The position numbers and the translations under genes were made by a program. Below, piece by piece: positions 44,716-58,300 of a stretch of DNA of 64,000 bases. The notes below the pieces were generated by a model. The model was not told the origin of the DNA and searched no databases. It saw nothing but the letters and a program-made list of their open reading frames with translations. The DNA is from Scenedesmus sp. ARA3 (Eukaryota > Chlorophyta > Chlorophyceae > Sphaeropleales > Scenedesmaceae). The stretch's first letter is position 1; each line of letters opens with the position of its first letter. Where the stretch lies: positions 44,859 through 108,858 of the forward strand of contig RWJK01001498.1 of NCBI GenBank assembly GCA_004335835.1. Direction: 5' to 3'.

Positions 44716-47700
44716 GCCTCTCAGCAGCAGCCAGCCGCAGGAGCAGTGTCCAAGTGCAGGCTGTGGCTGCAACAGAGCGGCCTTTGAAAAAGGTGGACAG
44801 TCAGACGTTTGACCTCCCCAAGGGCTCAAAGATTACGGTGGGCACAGCAGCACACATAGCTGAGGCCCCTGCTGTAGCGGCTCATTGCTTCAAAATGATG
44901 TGATTAATGAAACACAACATGGCGGCGACAGATGGTGCAGAGCTCTCAGCAGGCTGGTCGGACGCTTAGACGCTTAGACGGGCCTGCATTCAACAGTAGC
45001 ACCCAGTGGCTGCCGACTGACCAGCAGCAGCCCAGTATGCATGCACCAGGCTCAGTACCACCTGTACAGCAGCCACCAGATATTCACAGCAGCTGTACAG
45101 GTCATGCAACTTGACTTGCATAACCACTGCTCGCGGGCATCACCAGCAATGCAGCTTGTGCACATGATGCAAGTATCATCGCCAGCTTCACCTGGAAACC
45201 TGAGGCTCCACTATTTCCTTGCGCCTTTCCTTGCGCCACAGCAGCACACCCTGCAAAGCACACTCACTTGCACCAACTTGTCAACACCAACCGCCATGCT
45301 CCTTGCACGCTTTGGTTGCGCTTCATTCCCAGGTCACTGTGAGCCTGGATGGCAGCGACCAGATCATCGACTTGAAGACTGATCTTGAGGCAGGCAGGCT
45401 GCTGCTGCACTGGGGAGTGGAGGGAGGCAGGAACTACAAGGGCGGCTGGCGTCTGCCGGGCGGCGAGTGCAGGCCAGAGGGCACGCAGCAGTACAAAGAC
45501 AGGGCGCTGCAGACGCCGTTCAGGTGCGTGCAAACCCACAAGGTGTTCTGTCTCCTGCAAGTGCAAGCAGCAGGCTGCAGTGGCATAATGTGGCTGCAGC
45601 AATGCCAGTGCTGCAACTGCAACAAGCCGCAGCAAGGTGCATGCCGCAGCAGCTAGAGGCAGTTTGGAGTGAGCTTGGTGGCAGCGCAACCAACTTCAGC
45701 AACTCCAAATTGGCAGTTGGCTGCAGCAGCAGTATCTTTGCAAGTCCCACCCCTGCATTTGCCCCACATCTGCAGCAGCGGCAGTCTCCAGCTTAAGGCA
45801 AGGGCCCCACGCGCCCCACACAGACACGCCGACACCGCATGGTCTGCTGCCTGTGTTGCTTTGCCTGTGTTGCTCTGCTGCTGTTGCCATTGCCTGCCGC
45901 TGCGCCTTGCTGGCTGCAGGAATGGCTCCCTGCGCATTCGGCTGGATGGCGATGAGGCGTCTGACATCATCAACTTTGTGCTCAAAGATGATGCCACCAA
46001 CACATGGTGGGTGTCCCACAATAATGCACCTCGGCTGCAGGTGCAGTTTTGCCCATGTGATATGCAGCCCTGCATGTGCACGTTGTGTGGTGTCTGATGT
46101 CATTTGCTTCATGAACAAGGACGACGCCACCAACACATGGTGGGTAACCGACAGCCATGCAGGCGGCTGCAGTGGCACGCGGCACACAGCTTTCCACGTG
46201 TTGTGTTGTTGCAGTTTTCCTTTCAAATGGGCTACCCTTGGGTCATTAGGAACTTCCTGACCAGTTCGTTCTTTGTGCTGTACTTGATGAATACAGCACA
46301 AGCACGAACCAGTCAGCAAATCGCCCAATGGCCTGAAGGAAGCACTGGCCCGTGTGAATGGGTGTGTGCCTCGCACACGCAAGGAAACGAATGATCACGC
46401 CTGTTGACGCAGTCTGCGTGCAACAGTGAAGCATGCTTGTAACAGTGCCAGTTGCCCCTCTCCATCAATGATACTCCGTCGCACGCGCAGGTACAACCAC
46501 CGCCTAGGCTTCAACTTTATCGTGACGCAGCACTCCAGCAAGGGGGGAAGCCGGGCCATGTCAAGCTGCATGCAAGCCTTAACCGTACTGCCCGCTGTTG
46601 CTGCATGCAGGTACGACCACCTGGGGTCAAACTTTGCAGTCCCCCTGCGCTCTGGCAAGGAGGAGGCAGGGCAGGCGGTGGTCAAGACAGCCGAGCGCCA
46701 GAAGCTGCCGCAGGCGCTGTGTGACACGTGGGCGTGGATCCGATGGGACCACGCGGGCAGGCCGCACCGCAGCGAGGAGCAGGCCGACCTGGAGTATGAG
46801 GCGGCTGTGGCGGAGATGAGCGGGCTGCTGGCAGCTGGCAGGTGCGTGTTTGTTGAACGTCGCGAGTGCGTGTACATTATCGTGTCTTCTTGGTTGGTTG
46901 CTGCATGACTTGCTGCATGACTTGGTAGTATGAGGCTGCAGTGGCTGAGATGAGTGGCTTGCTGGCGGCTGGCAGGTGCGTGTTTGTGAAACATGTATGT
47001 TATTGCGAGTGCATGAACATTGTTTTGTCAACTCAGGTGGGTTGCTGCATGACCTGGAGTTTGAGGCGGCTGTGGCGGAGATGCGCGGGCTTCTGGCGGC
47101 TGGCAGGTGCGTGGTTGTTAAACATGTATGTTAATGCGAGTGTATGTACATGAATTGTCTACTTGGTGGGTTACTGCATGACCTGGAGTATGAGGCGGCT
47201 GTGGCGGAGATGCGCGGGCTTCTGGCGGCTGGCAGGTGCGTGGTTGTTAAACATGAATGTTATTGCAAGTGTATGTACATGAATTGTCTACTTGGTGAAT
47301 TACTGCATGACCTGGAGTATGAGGCGGCTGTGGCAGAGATGAGTGGGCTGCTGGCGGCTGGCAGGTGCGTGGTTGTTAAACATCGCAAGTGCATGTTCAT
47401 GTACTTGTGTCTGTTTGCTGGGCTACTGCATGAATTATCGTATGAGGCTGCTGTGGCTGAGATGAGTGGCTTGCTGGCGGCTGGCAGGCGCGTGTTTGTG
47501 AAACATGTATGTTGTTGTGAATGCATGTCCATTTGTCTCTCTATTTGGTGGTTATTGCACAACCCTGGAGTACGAGGCGGCTGCAGCAGAGGTGTCACTC
47601 GCGTCCATCTGCCGCATTGCCGCCACCGCTGCTGCTGCTGCTGCTGCTGCCGCACCAGGTCGCTGGCGGAGCTGCAGGCGGTGGCTGACGGCAAGCTGAT

Positions 47701-48826
47701 GTACAGCAACTACCGCATGGAGGTCATCGACCCCATGCTGGGCCTGTCAGCGCTTGACTCCATCATGCAGGTGCGGCCCTGAGAGTTTGAGATGGTTTTG
47801 GCATGATAGACTGAACCTGAGGTGTGACTGTTGCTGTAGTGTTGTTGGTGTCACATGCTGGGGCTGTCGGCGCTGGACCTCAGCATGCAGGTGGGGTCCA
47901 GCCTGAGGGGTTAGAGGTGGTTGCGCCATACTCAACTAGCCGTCTGTAGTGCTGCTGCAACTGTAGTGTACATGTGCGCGTGCTTGTTGCTTACAAGCCA
48001 TGATGCCACTCCTCGGGCACCACACTGATGCTCACTACCACTTTGCATCTTGCTGCCTAATTTCCCTTGTCTCCTGTGCTTGCCCCCTGCAGGTGCCTGT
48101 GCAGTCACGTGCCGGGCCTGATGCGGACATCCCGGTCATCATCCCTGACAGCCTGGTGGCGGTGCAGGCCTTCGTGATGTGGGAGCAGGCCGGCAAGCCG
48201 CAGGTGGGTTGCGCCGATGCTTCCTTGCTGTCTTGCAATGCAGATGGCGTTTCAATAGGCATCTGCACGTGCGCATCCGCAACACACTGCCGTTTGCTGC
48301 ACATTTCAGTATTAACTGCAGATTGCAAGTCCAACAGAGAGTGCAATGCGTCAACAGGTGCTGGCGCTCGAAAAAAGATTGAGGCCAAGCTGAGGTTGTG
48401 CATCAAGTTTACTCTTTCTGCTTTGAATGTCCCTGCAGGGTGCCGACTTTGGTGCTGGGGCGCGCAAGGAGATTGAGGCCAAGCTGCGGCAGGGCCAAAC
48501 CCTAGAGGAGATTGAGTGGCGGCTGAAGAACCCGGGCAAGGAGTACAACAAGCAGGCAGCAGCCAAGGAGCAGCGGCAGAAGCAGGAGCAGGCGCAGGCG
48601 CAGCAGCAGCAGGCGCAGGCAAAGGTGGGGGTGCGGCTGCGTGGGTGGCTGCAGCTGCTGTTCTGCTGTGTCTGGAGAAAACACCGACCCTTACGCCCAG
48701 CTGCGCTTTATCACGTGACACATCACTGGCTGGCGGTCCGCTTTCACATCCTGCTGCTGCAATGTCTTGCCTGCACATACACAGAACTGACACACGTACA
48801 CGCCTTTGCTGCTGCTGCTGCTCCCA

Positions 48827-48858
<32 letters not shown>

Positions 48859-50071
48859 TCAAGGAGGCTCCCAGGGCTCCCTCGCCTCCGCCAGCCCCCA
48901 AGGTGGAGGTGGGCCAGTCCATGATCGGTGGGGAGGTCAAGCGCGACCCCCTCAACCTCATCAAGGTGCGTCGGTGCAGCAGCAGCAGCAGCAGCAGACG
49001 TTTGGTAGCATATGATTGTATGTTGTGTACTTCAGCTTGTTGCAACGGCACATACCTTCCGCAATGAAACTGGCTGCACACCATGCCTCTGTCTGCTGGT
49101 GTTGCTTAGGCCGCATGTCTTCCTGCCAGCTCCTCATTCCTTTTACTGAAAATTAACACCATAATCTCAATCCTGCAGAAGAGCGAGGCGCAGGACCTGT
49201 CCCAGGACAAGCGCTCCTGCCAGCCGCCGCTGCATGTCATTTTGCTGTCTTCTCAATGTTCTTGGTGTTTGTCCCATATTGCCACCTTGCAGAAGAGCGA
49301 GGCGCCTGACCTGTCCCAGGACAAGCGAACCTGGCAGGAGAAGCCGCTGCATGCCATTTCGCTGTCTATTCACTGGTTTGGTGTTTGTACCTTGTTTACT
49401 CCTTGCAGAAGAGCGAGGCGCCCGACCTGTCCCAGGACAAGCGCTCCCGCCAGGAGAAGCCGCTGGACTTCCTGGTGCAGCAGGCGGCAGTGGACCCAGC
49501 CACAAAGTGGCGCCGCGTGTACCAGCTGGGCAGGTGCGGTGCAAGCAAGGAACAAATCCTCGTTGCTTTGTGTGTGTTTAACATGTCTCTTTCAAGGTAC
49601 ATCACAGGAATGTGCGTGTGTATGCGTGCATGTGTCGATGCGTGAACGGCCTGCAGGGCATTATTGTGACGTGCCAAGCCTGCATGTGCAGCAGTGCCTT
49701 TCACAGCGCTCTGCCACTGAAGCTTGCTGTGCTGCTGCCCGCCGCTGTGCCGTGCCGTGCTCTGTATCAACCCCCTGCAGCAAGAGCGAGCTGTTTGCTG
49801 TGGTGAAGCAGCCTCAGGGCCTTGAGGGGCCCACACACATCAGCCTGGTCACTGACAATGCCAACCAGCTGGTGCTGCACTGGGGAGTCAGCAAAGCAGG
49901 TGCGGCCGCTGCTGCTGCTGCTGCTGCTGGTGTTGCCGTGTCTGTCTTGCTGAGGGTGTGGCCACATGCGGGCAGTTGCGATGGCACAACAAGCAGCAAC
50001 TTTAGCTTCCAAACCTGCCCCCTGCTCACTCATATTTGCATGCACATACATTCTCTGTTACTCTTTCCTTG

Positions 50072-50109
<38 letters not shown>

Positions 50110-52290
50110 GCAGGCTCGCGCGACTGGCGCCGTGCCCCGGAAGACCTGCGCCCCGAGCACAGCATCGTGCTGGAGGGCGGCACCGCCTGCGAGACGCACT
50201 TCCAGGACTGCCAGGGCGAGGAGGAGTGTGATGTGGAGATTGCTGGGGCCAAGGTGCCACTGCAGCGGCTGGCGCTGACACTGCCTGCGGGGCAGCAGGA
50301 CGTGGGCGGTATTACATTTGTGCTGCGCAGGTGAGGATGTGTGTGTTACTTTGTGTGTGTGGTGTTTGCGGGAAGCAGGGGATAGTGTGGGTGGCGGAGA
50401 AAGTGCAGTTTTTTGTTTGTGGCCAGTGGGTGGGGTGGGTGGGGTGATGGTGTGTGCTCATGAAAGGGGTGCTTGACAGCATGCGAGCAGTTGTGTCAGG
50501 GTCAGAAACAGTGTACCTGTGTAAAAGCAGTTGATGCAAGGCTTCTGTCAGTTGGCCTGGCTGCGCAACAGCAACTCTGCAGGTGCCTTGGTTGAGTGCT
50601 GCTGTTTGCTGCATGTGCACCGGACAGCCCGAATTGAACCTGCTGGTTCAGCCTAACAGACAACGCAACTGCAAGCGCTGTGGTTGCTGCTTACTTACCC
50701 TTTTTGTGTCATGTGCTGTGTGCCTGCTGCTGTGCCGCGCCGCAGTGCTGACCAGACGCGCTGGTACCGTGACGCCAACGGCAACTTTTTCATCCCCATC
50801 CCCACCAAGCGCGGCGAGGACCTGCAGGCAGCTGACCCCATGTCCAGGTGAGAGATTTGATCACTGCCTTGTTTTGACAAACACAACCGACCCAACTATC
50901 TTTTCCACCAAAAACGGTACTAGCGTTCACTACAAATGACTTCACGGGTGAAACAGCAGCTTTAAGTTGAGTAGCGCGGCAGCTGTGTGTCCTCTACAGC
51001 CACCCTGCTGTGCCGTGCTGGCTGCAAGCTGGCCAGTGGCTGAGCTGCAGCGGCTGGCAGTCAGCTTGAGCCTGCTGGCAGCATAGCAGCTGCAGCGCGC
51101 CGCAGCGCTGTCGAAACCAGCTTGCTGTCGGTCTTGCACTGCGGCTCCAGCTTGCTGCACCAACAACTGACAAGCAACCATGGTGTAGTCGGTTATCACG
51201 TGTGCCTCACACGCACAAGGTCCCCAGTTCGATCCTGGGTGGTTGCATGTATGCTACTGTTGTAGCCTGCGCAGCAGGCAATCTGATACAATGCATTGTT
51301 TTTGTGTATTGTGCTTCTCCTGTTTCTCAGCAAAAAAATAGAGAGGTCTGTTACAGGGGTGTCTCAGCAGCTTGAGCTGGGTGGGTCCAAGGAGCACTCA
51401 TTACTTTTTTTAGAGGGCAACTTGCGCTGCTGTCCACTGGCGTTGACCAGCAGCGGCTGTTGCATTGACCATACGCATTGTGCATCCTTGTGCTGCTGAC
51501 GGCTGCTATTGCACCATTACGTATGTGGCGTTGCCTATTCGTGCTTGTGTGGTGAGGCCCGCGCAGCTGTAAAAGCCCTCAGACGCATGGCAGCGCATAT
51601 GGCGAAGCACTGCGTGCTGCTAGCCAGCAGCCGCAGCGGATTCTGGCCTGCAGTTGTTGGAAACGTGCCAGGAGTGGCCACAGGACTCTTCCCACATGCA
51701 GGGTGTGCCAGCAAGATGGCAGGCTGCCTGGCGCCTGGAACCGGATTGTGCCGGCGCTCCGTGCAGCGGCGCGGCGCCGCAGCGCAGCCGAAATCGCGTT
51801 GTTGCGTGATAACAGATGGCGTTTCCTGCTGCTGTCATATCTTATCAGCAACCATGGTGTAGTCGGTTATCACGTGTGCCTCACACGCACAAGGTCCCCA
51901 GTTCGATCCTGGGTGGTTGCAGTATCACAGCCATGAAGACTATGGCAGCAGCTGCTCATGGAGCTGTTTTGCACCCTGCTGAGGGTGGCTGCTGCAGTGG
52001 TGTGGCTGCACTGCTGAGGGTGGCTGCTGCAGTGGTGTGGCCAAGGTGTTCTGCCAACTGGAGCAACACCCACATCATCCCAAGCTGCTACCCTGGCCTG
52101 GACTGTTATCAACTCTTCCAACAATATGCGCCGCGCGCGACGCCTTACTGATATGCACTCGCATATGTACTTGACGCCCTGCTGGCTGCTGCTGCTGCTG
52201 CTGCCGCTGCTGCTGCTGCCGCGCCCTGCAGCTTCCGCAACGACCTGCAGCGCACCTTCCACTGCAACATGCACCTGACGCCTGACTCGC

Positions 52291-52322
<32 letters not shown>

Positions 52323-55300
52323 CCCGCCTTGCAGCTTCCGCAACGACCTGCAGCGCACCATCGCCGACAATGAGGTCAACACCTACCACTGGACGCTCAT
52401 GCACCGCTACCACAAGGCGGCAGACATCATCAACGAGGTGCGCTGCTGCTGCTGCTGCTGTTGTGGGTGTATGGTGCCCATGTTATGCTGTCGTGCGGGG
52501 GCTGCGTGGTCGGGGGTTGGATAGAGACGAGCCTCAAGGTTGCAGCTGATGCAGCGCGACCGTCATGTTGATGTGCATCAGGCAGCCAGGCAGTGCAGTC
52601 TGCTGCATTCAGCAAGTGGCTTGCCATTCGCACCAGTAGTGTAGACAGAACAGCATGTGGTAGGGGCAGGCACAGCCTCGACTGCAGTGCCGTGGCAGGG
52701 AAACCTGCAGGCGCCGCGAGAGCAGCAGCGACGGCCGCCGCTGGCCGGTGAAGAGCGAGCGCTGCAGTGCTGGCATCAACAGCTGCAGTGGAGTGCAGCC
52801 CTATTAGCTCAGTTGGTTAGAGCGTGGTGCTAATAACGCCAAGGTCATCCGTTGAGCCGGGTATGGGGCATTGTCCACTTTTTGCCACGTGCTGTGCAGC
52901 AGGGTGTGTGACACTGCTGCTGCTGCTGCTGCTGCTGCCAGGTGGTTGATGGCTTCTTTGAGGTGGACACTGCTGAGGCCATGGGCGACATCTACGTGTG
53001 GCTGCGCTACTCAGCCAGCCGCCAGCTGACCTGGCAGCGCAACTACAACACGCAGCCACGCATCCTGTCGGCAGCACAGGTGCGAGCTACTGTGTTACTT
53101 CTAGATGTTACTTTTTGTGTTGGGCGGCTGCGACAGCTGCGGCGGTTGCATAGCGGCTGCTGCATTCAGTTGGGTGCTGGTGCTGTGCTCCACCACTGCT
53201 GCCTCCAATGCGATGCAAACAATGCGCCTGCAAGTGCATCAGCGATTAACAACATCTCCCAGCTGTCAGCAGCCGGATGTCTGCAACTGCATCTCTCTGT
53301 TGACACCAGATGCAAGTCGCCGCCTAGCGTATTGTGCCCTGCGCAGCCCCTGCTGCCACTGCACTGCTCCGCCCCTCCCCGCTGCGCTCCACATTCCCTG
53401 TCCATCAACCATTGCAAATGCAAATGCAAATGCGACACACATTTTTCCTCTGCCAAACAAACCATCCTCCACATGCGCAGGAGCGGCTGACGCACACCAT
53501 CGCCAAGGCGCACTCCAAGACCACCGGGGAAGCGCAGGAGTGGGTGCGGCTCATGCTGTCGTGCGTGGGGCGCGGCGGCGACGGCCAGCGCATCCGCGAT
53601 GAGATCCTGCACATTATGCACAGGTGCGGGGTGCAACATAACCCTTAGTCGCAGTGCTTTGTACAAAAACTGTTTCGGGGCAGATGGCCAGCGCATCCGC
53701 GATGAGATCCTGCACATTATGCACAGGTGCGCGGCGGAGAAGTGAAAATGCAGGAAGTGCAGGATTGGATACTGTTGGTCAGTGTGTCATGGCGGCCAGC
53801 ACATGTGCGGCGAGATGCTGCACTTCATGCATGGGTGCGAGAGGAAACGCGGTGCAGCCGCGTCTGTAGTACTAGGTGCTGCAGCTGCTGCATGCTTTAA
53901 TTGGGCGGCGCATCATGCACGCAGTGCCTTCTGTTGCTGTGTGGATACCCGGGGCTCAACGAGCATTGCGGAAAGTGCATGATACCTGATCATTGGTCAG
54001 CATCTTGTTGACGTCTGCAGCATTGCCTGCATGCTCACTGCTGCTGCTGCTGCTGCTGCAGGAACCACATCCCCGAGAAGAAGGGCACCTGGATGGAGGA
54101 GTGGCACCAGAAGCTGCACAACAACACCACACCCGATGACGTGCCCATCTGCTCCGCATACCTGGCCTTCCTGGAGGTGCGCTGAGGCACTGCTGTTGCC
54201 GGGGTGCCCACTTGTGGGGTTGGTCTCAGTGTGTGGTTGTTAGTGGATGCTGCGTCTTTCAATGTGGGGGGGAGGGTGGTCTGCTGCAGCGGCTGCCCAT
54301 CTGCTCCGCATACCTGGCCTTCCTGGAGGTGCGCTGAGGCACTGCTGCCGTGGCTGTGTGTCCGCATGCGGGGGTGTTGTCTCTGTTTCAATCAACTTTT
54401 GTGTGAATGCTGTGCCCTTCTTTTGTGGAGGATGTCAGGGCCTTGCTGTTCGTGTTGCGACGTCTTTATCGTGCGGTTGTTGTGCATGTAGTGCTGCAGC
54501 GGCAGCCCATCTGCTCCACATACCTGGCCTTCCTGGAGATGCGTTGAGGCACGGCTGCTGTTGATTATGGTAAGATCCTCATACGTTCCTGCATCCACCT
54601 TATTGCAGGCCAACGGCGACCGCGGCGCATACTGGCGCGTGCTGAGTGACGCTGGCATCAGCCGGCAGCGCCTGGAGAGCTTCGACCGGCCCATTGTGTG
54701 TGAGCCGGAGTGGTTTGGCAGCGGCAAGAAGGACGCGCTCATCAGGGAGTTCAGGAACTACCTGGGCATCCTCAAGGCGGTGCACTCAGGTGGGATGTTA
54801 CGATGGTTGTTGATTGTACTGAGCTTTTGTTGCAATGGCACATGGTTCTGTCCTGTTGCAGCAGCTTCCCCATTCGAGAGTCAGGAACCACCTGGGCATC
54901 CTCAAGGGGATGCACTCAGGTGGGGCTGCTGTTTGGTTTGCTGGCTGAGGTGGTTTGATCTTTATGGCGCATGCTGGTGTCCTGTTACAATAGAAGAGCT
55001 CGTATCTGTCTGGCTAAACCGTGTGCGCAACTCAGGCAAGAACGGAGCAGCTGTGGCATTGCTTGTGCTATTCAGCTATGCCACCCTCCCTCTGATCACA
55101 GAACGTGTTGACCCCTTTCCTCGCTGTATACCGCTGCGGCCACATCTGCACCTGCACCTGGACACATTCTCTTCCATCATGCAGGCGCCGACCTGCAGGC
55201 CAGCGCAGCCAATGTGGGCAACAGCTTTCCCGGTGGTGCCCGTGGCTACCTGGGCTATGTGACCAGCCACATCAACAGCCCGCACACTCACTCCGCTCAC

Positions 55301-58300
55301 ACGTTTCTCCTGCCTCTCTCTGTCTGCTGCTGCACCTTTCCACCATGCAGGCGCCGACCTGCAGGCCAGCGCAGCCAATGTGGGCAACAGTCTGCCCGGT
55401 GGTGCGCGCGGCTACCTGGGCTATGTGACCAGCCACATCAACAGCCCGCAGATCCTGCCCTTCCTGGAGGCTGCTGTTGAGGCCCGCACAGAGATTAGCC
55501 AGAGCCTTGTGGGCAACAGGGACCTGCTGTACCTGGATGTGGCGCTGGAGAACAGCATTCGCGGAGCAGCGGAGCGCGGCGTGGGCAGCGCAGGTGGGCG
55601 CGCCGTTTGAAGTGTGGTTTTATCAATGCTATTGTTGATGGTTATGTTATGTGCATGGTGGGCAACAGGGACCTGCTGTACCTCGATGTGGCGCTTGAGA
55701 ACAGCATTCGAGGAGCAGGGGAGCGCGGCTTGGGCAGCGCAGGTGCGCTGTAGTTCACCTTGCATGCTGATGTTATGTTGAATATATTCTGGTGGGCAAC
55801 AGGGACCTGCTGTACCTTGATGTGGCGCTGGAGAACAGCATCAGAGGAGCAGCAGAGCGCGGCGTGGGCAGCGCAGGTGCGCTGTACTTCACCTTGTATG
55901 CTGTTTTTATGTTGGTTTGTATAACCATGTTATATTCTGGTGGGCAACTGGGACCTGCTGTGACTTGATGTGGCGCTGGAGAACAGCATCCGGGGAGCAG
56001 CGGAGCGCGGCCTTGGCAGCGCAGGTGCGGAGCTTGTGTGTTTACAGCTGTGATGCTATACAGTGCATCATATGTGCCGTGCATCGGTATCGCTGCTTGT
56101 TGAGCAGCGAGCTTACTTTTCAGGCAGTAACTGCCGACAACTTGAAAGCTGGCTTTTTAACCAACACAATACTGCCATGTGTTGCCGCTGTGCTGCAGGC
56201 TTTGGCGCTGCCGCCTTCATGGCGCCGCTGCTGCAGAACCTGTGCCTGAGCAAGGGAGACAACGAGGAGGCCTGCTACTGCCTCAAGGTGCGGGGCTGCA
56301 GGCAGCAGCTAAAATATAGTTGATGCTTGTCTAATGTCTATATACAGCTTTGTGCTTGTGGCATGTACAGCAGCTTCCTGGCCTCCGCAGCTCATGTCTA
56401 TGTACAGCTTATGTGCTTGCAGCATGTACAGCAGAGTCTGAGGGAGTACTTGCTCCTGCTGTGTGAGGCAAGCTCAGGCATATAGCATCGTTACCTCGCA
56501 TACACCCTTCAGCGTACAATCGAGGAAGTGTTGCTTTGGCGCTCATACACAAACCGCCATTGCCAACCGCAGGCCTGGACCAGCCTGCCAGGCAGTGTAC
56601 GCAGCGGCGGCCGCCCCAGCCGTGAGGAGGCGCTGCAGGCGGTGGCGGTGCTCAACAGGGTGCGGCGGCTGCTCAGCGAGACCTCAGGTACGGGGGCAGG
56701 GCTGCATTGCTGCTGCTGCTGTTGTTGCTGTTGCTACCGCTATTGGACTGCATGGCTGCTGTGCCTGGTGCTGCTGCTGTGCCTGGTGCTGCTGCTGTGC
56801 CTGGTGCTGGCAGCAGTGGATCTGGTACGTGGTCTGGTAGTCGTTCAACAGCTATACACATGCTGCCTGCTGCTGCTGCTGCTGTTATCTGTGCTGCTGC
56901 CCCTACACGCAGATCACATCGTGAACACGATTGGCGCCTTCTCAACCGCGCTGGGCACTGCTGCTAAGTGCGACCCCTGGGCCGTGGAGATTTTTGCTGA
57001 GGAGGTGGTGCGTGGCGGCCCTGCCTTCGCGGTCAGCCTGGTCATCAGCGCCATTGAGCCCACACTGCGGCAGCTGGCAGAGCTTGGCGCGTGGCAGGTG
57101 CGCAGAGTGAACAGCGGTGTTGTGGCAGCGCTGTACGCCAGGGTCAGCATTAGCAAGGGCGGGCTTGTTGAAGCTGTGGCTGTAGTTGAGGACGCGGCTG
57201 TTGTTTCGATGGAGTAGCAAGGGTTTGAAGATCTTTGCTGAGGAGGTGGTGCGGGGGGGCCCTGCCTTTGCGGTCAGCCTGGTCATCAGCGCGATTGAAC
57301 CCACACTGAGGCAGCTGGTGGAGCTTGGTGCATGGCAGGTGCGTTGCGACAGAGTTGAAACTGGTTTTCGCAGTTGCTGCTGTAGTAGTTGAGGGTTTGT
57401 AGGTGCTTTTTATAAGCAGCATGGAAGGGCACTGTGCAGTCCATTTAATTGCAGATGGTTTGTCCTGCCGCTGCTGCTGCTGCTGCTGCTGCCAGGTGAT
57501 CAGCCCTCACGAGGTGATGGGTCTGGTGGAGGTGGTGGAGCACCTGAGCACTGTGCAGGACAAGGTCTACGAGGAGCCCACAGTGCTGGTGGTGCACAAC
57601 GTGACAGGTGAGCTGCTGTTCACAGCGGGGCTCTGACTGCGCAGCTTGCTGCACGACACTTGTGTTTGCGCACTGTGGCTTGTGGTTCGGCTTAGGAGCC
57701 CTTGGTTTGCTGCACAGCATGTGCAGCTACAATGTGTTAACACCAACTGTAACTGCGTTGTCGGCCGACTGCGGTTAGGCAAAGAGAGCAGCTCCCGCAT
57801 GCTGGACCTGATTGTCCCTGAACAGCATGTACACACCTGTACTATGCCCTTGGCACCTTCAACCTGTGATGTACAGTAAGTCATTTCTGACTCGAACCTT
57901 ATTTGTCTTTCTCTTCCCGCCAGGCGAGGAGGAGATCCCTGAGGGCGTGGTGGGCCTGCTCACCCCCGATGCCCCGGACGTGCTGAGCCACGTGAGCGTG
58001 CGCGCGCGCAACATGCACGTGCTGTTCGCCACCTGCCACGACGAGGAGCCGCTGAAGCAGATCAAGGACGCCGCAGGACAGTGAGTCATGCGGCTGTGTG
58101 GCGCATGCGGCTGTTCAAACTTCAGTTAGCAACTTAGATCATGATGAGGAGCCGCTGAAGCAGATCAAGGACGCCGCGGGACAGTGAGTGCACGCGGCTG
58201 CTGCTGTGTTGCGGCTGTTCGCGGCGGTGTACATCGCCTTTGCGGCACAGCACAAACGGTCCTGTTGCGTGCAGCTGTGTTTATGGCGGGGTTATGGCGG

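Noticed and set aside
48035..49084. 349-codon minus-strand frame
   Set aside because: It lies antisense to GWD exons 6-8 and reads through introns and CTG tracts as homopolymeric Gln, Ala and Pro; no family resemblance.
55184..56025. Mutually exclusive alternative exons in GWD
   Set aside because: The copies are partial, with only one splice site each, and join onto intron sequence, so they cannot replace the full exon.
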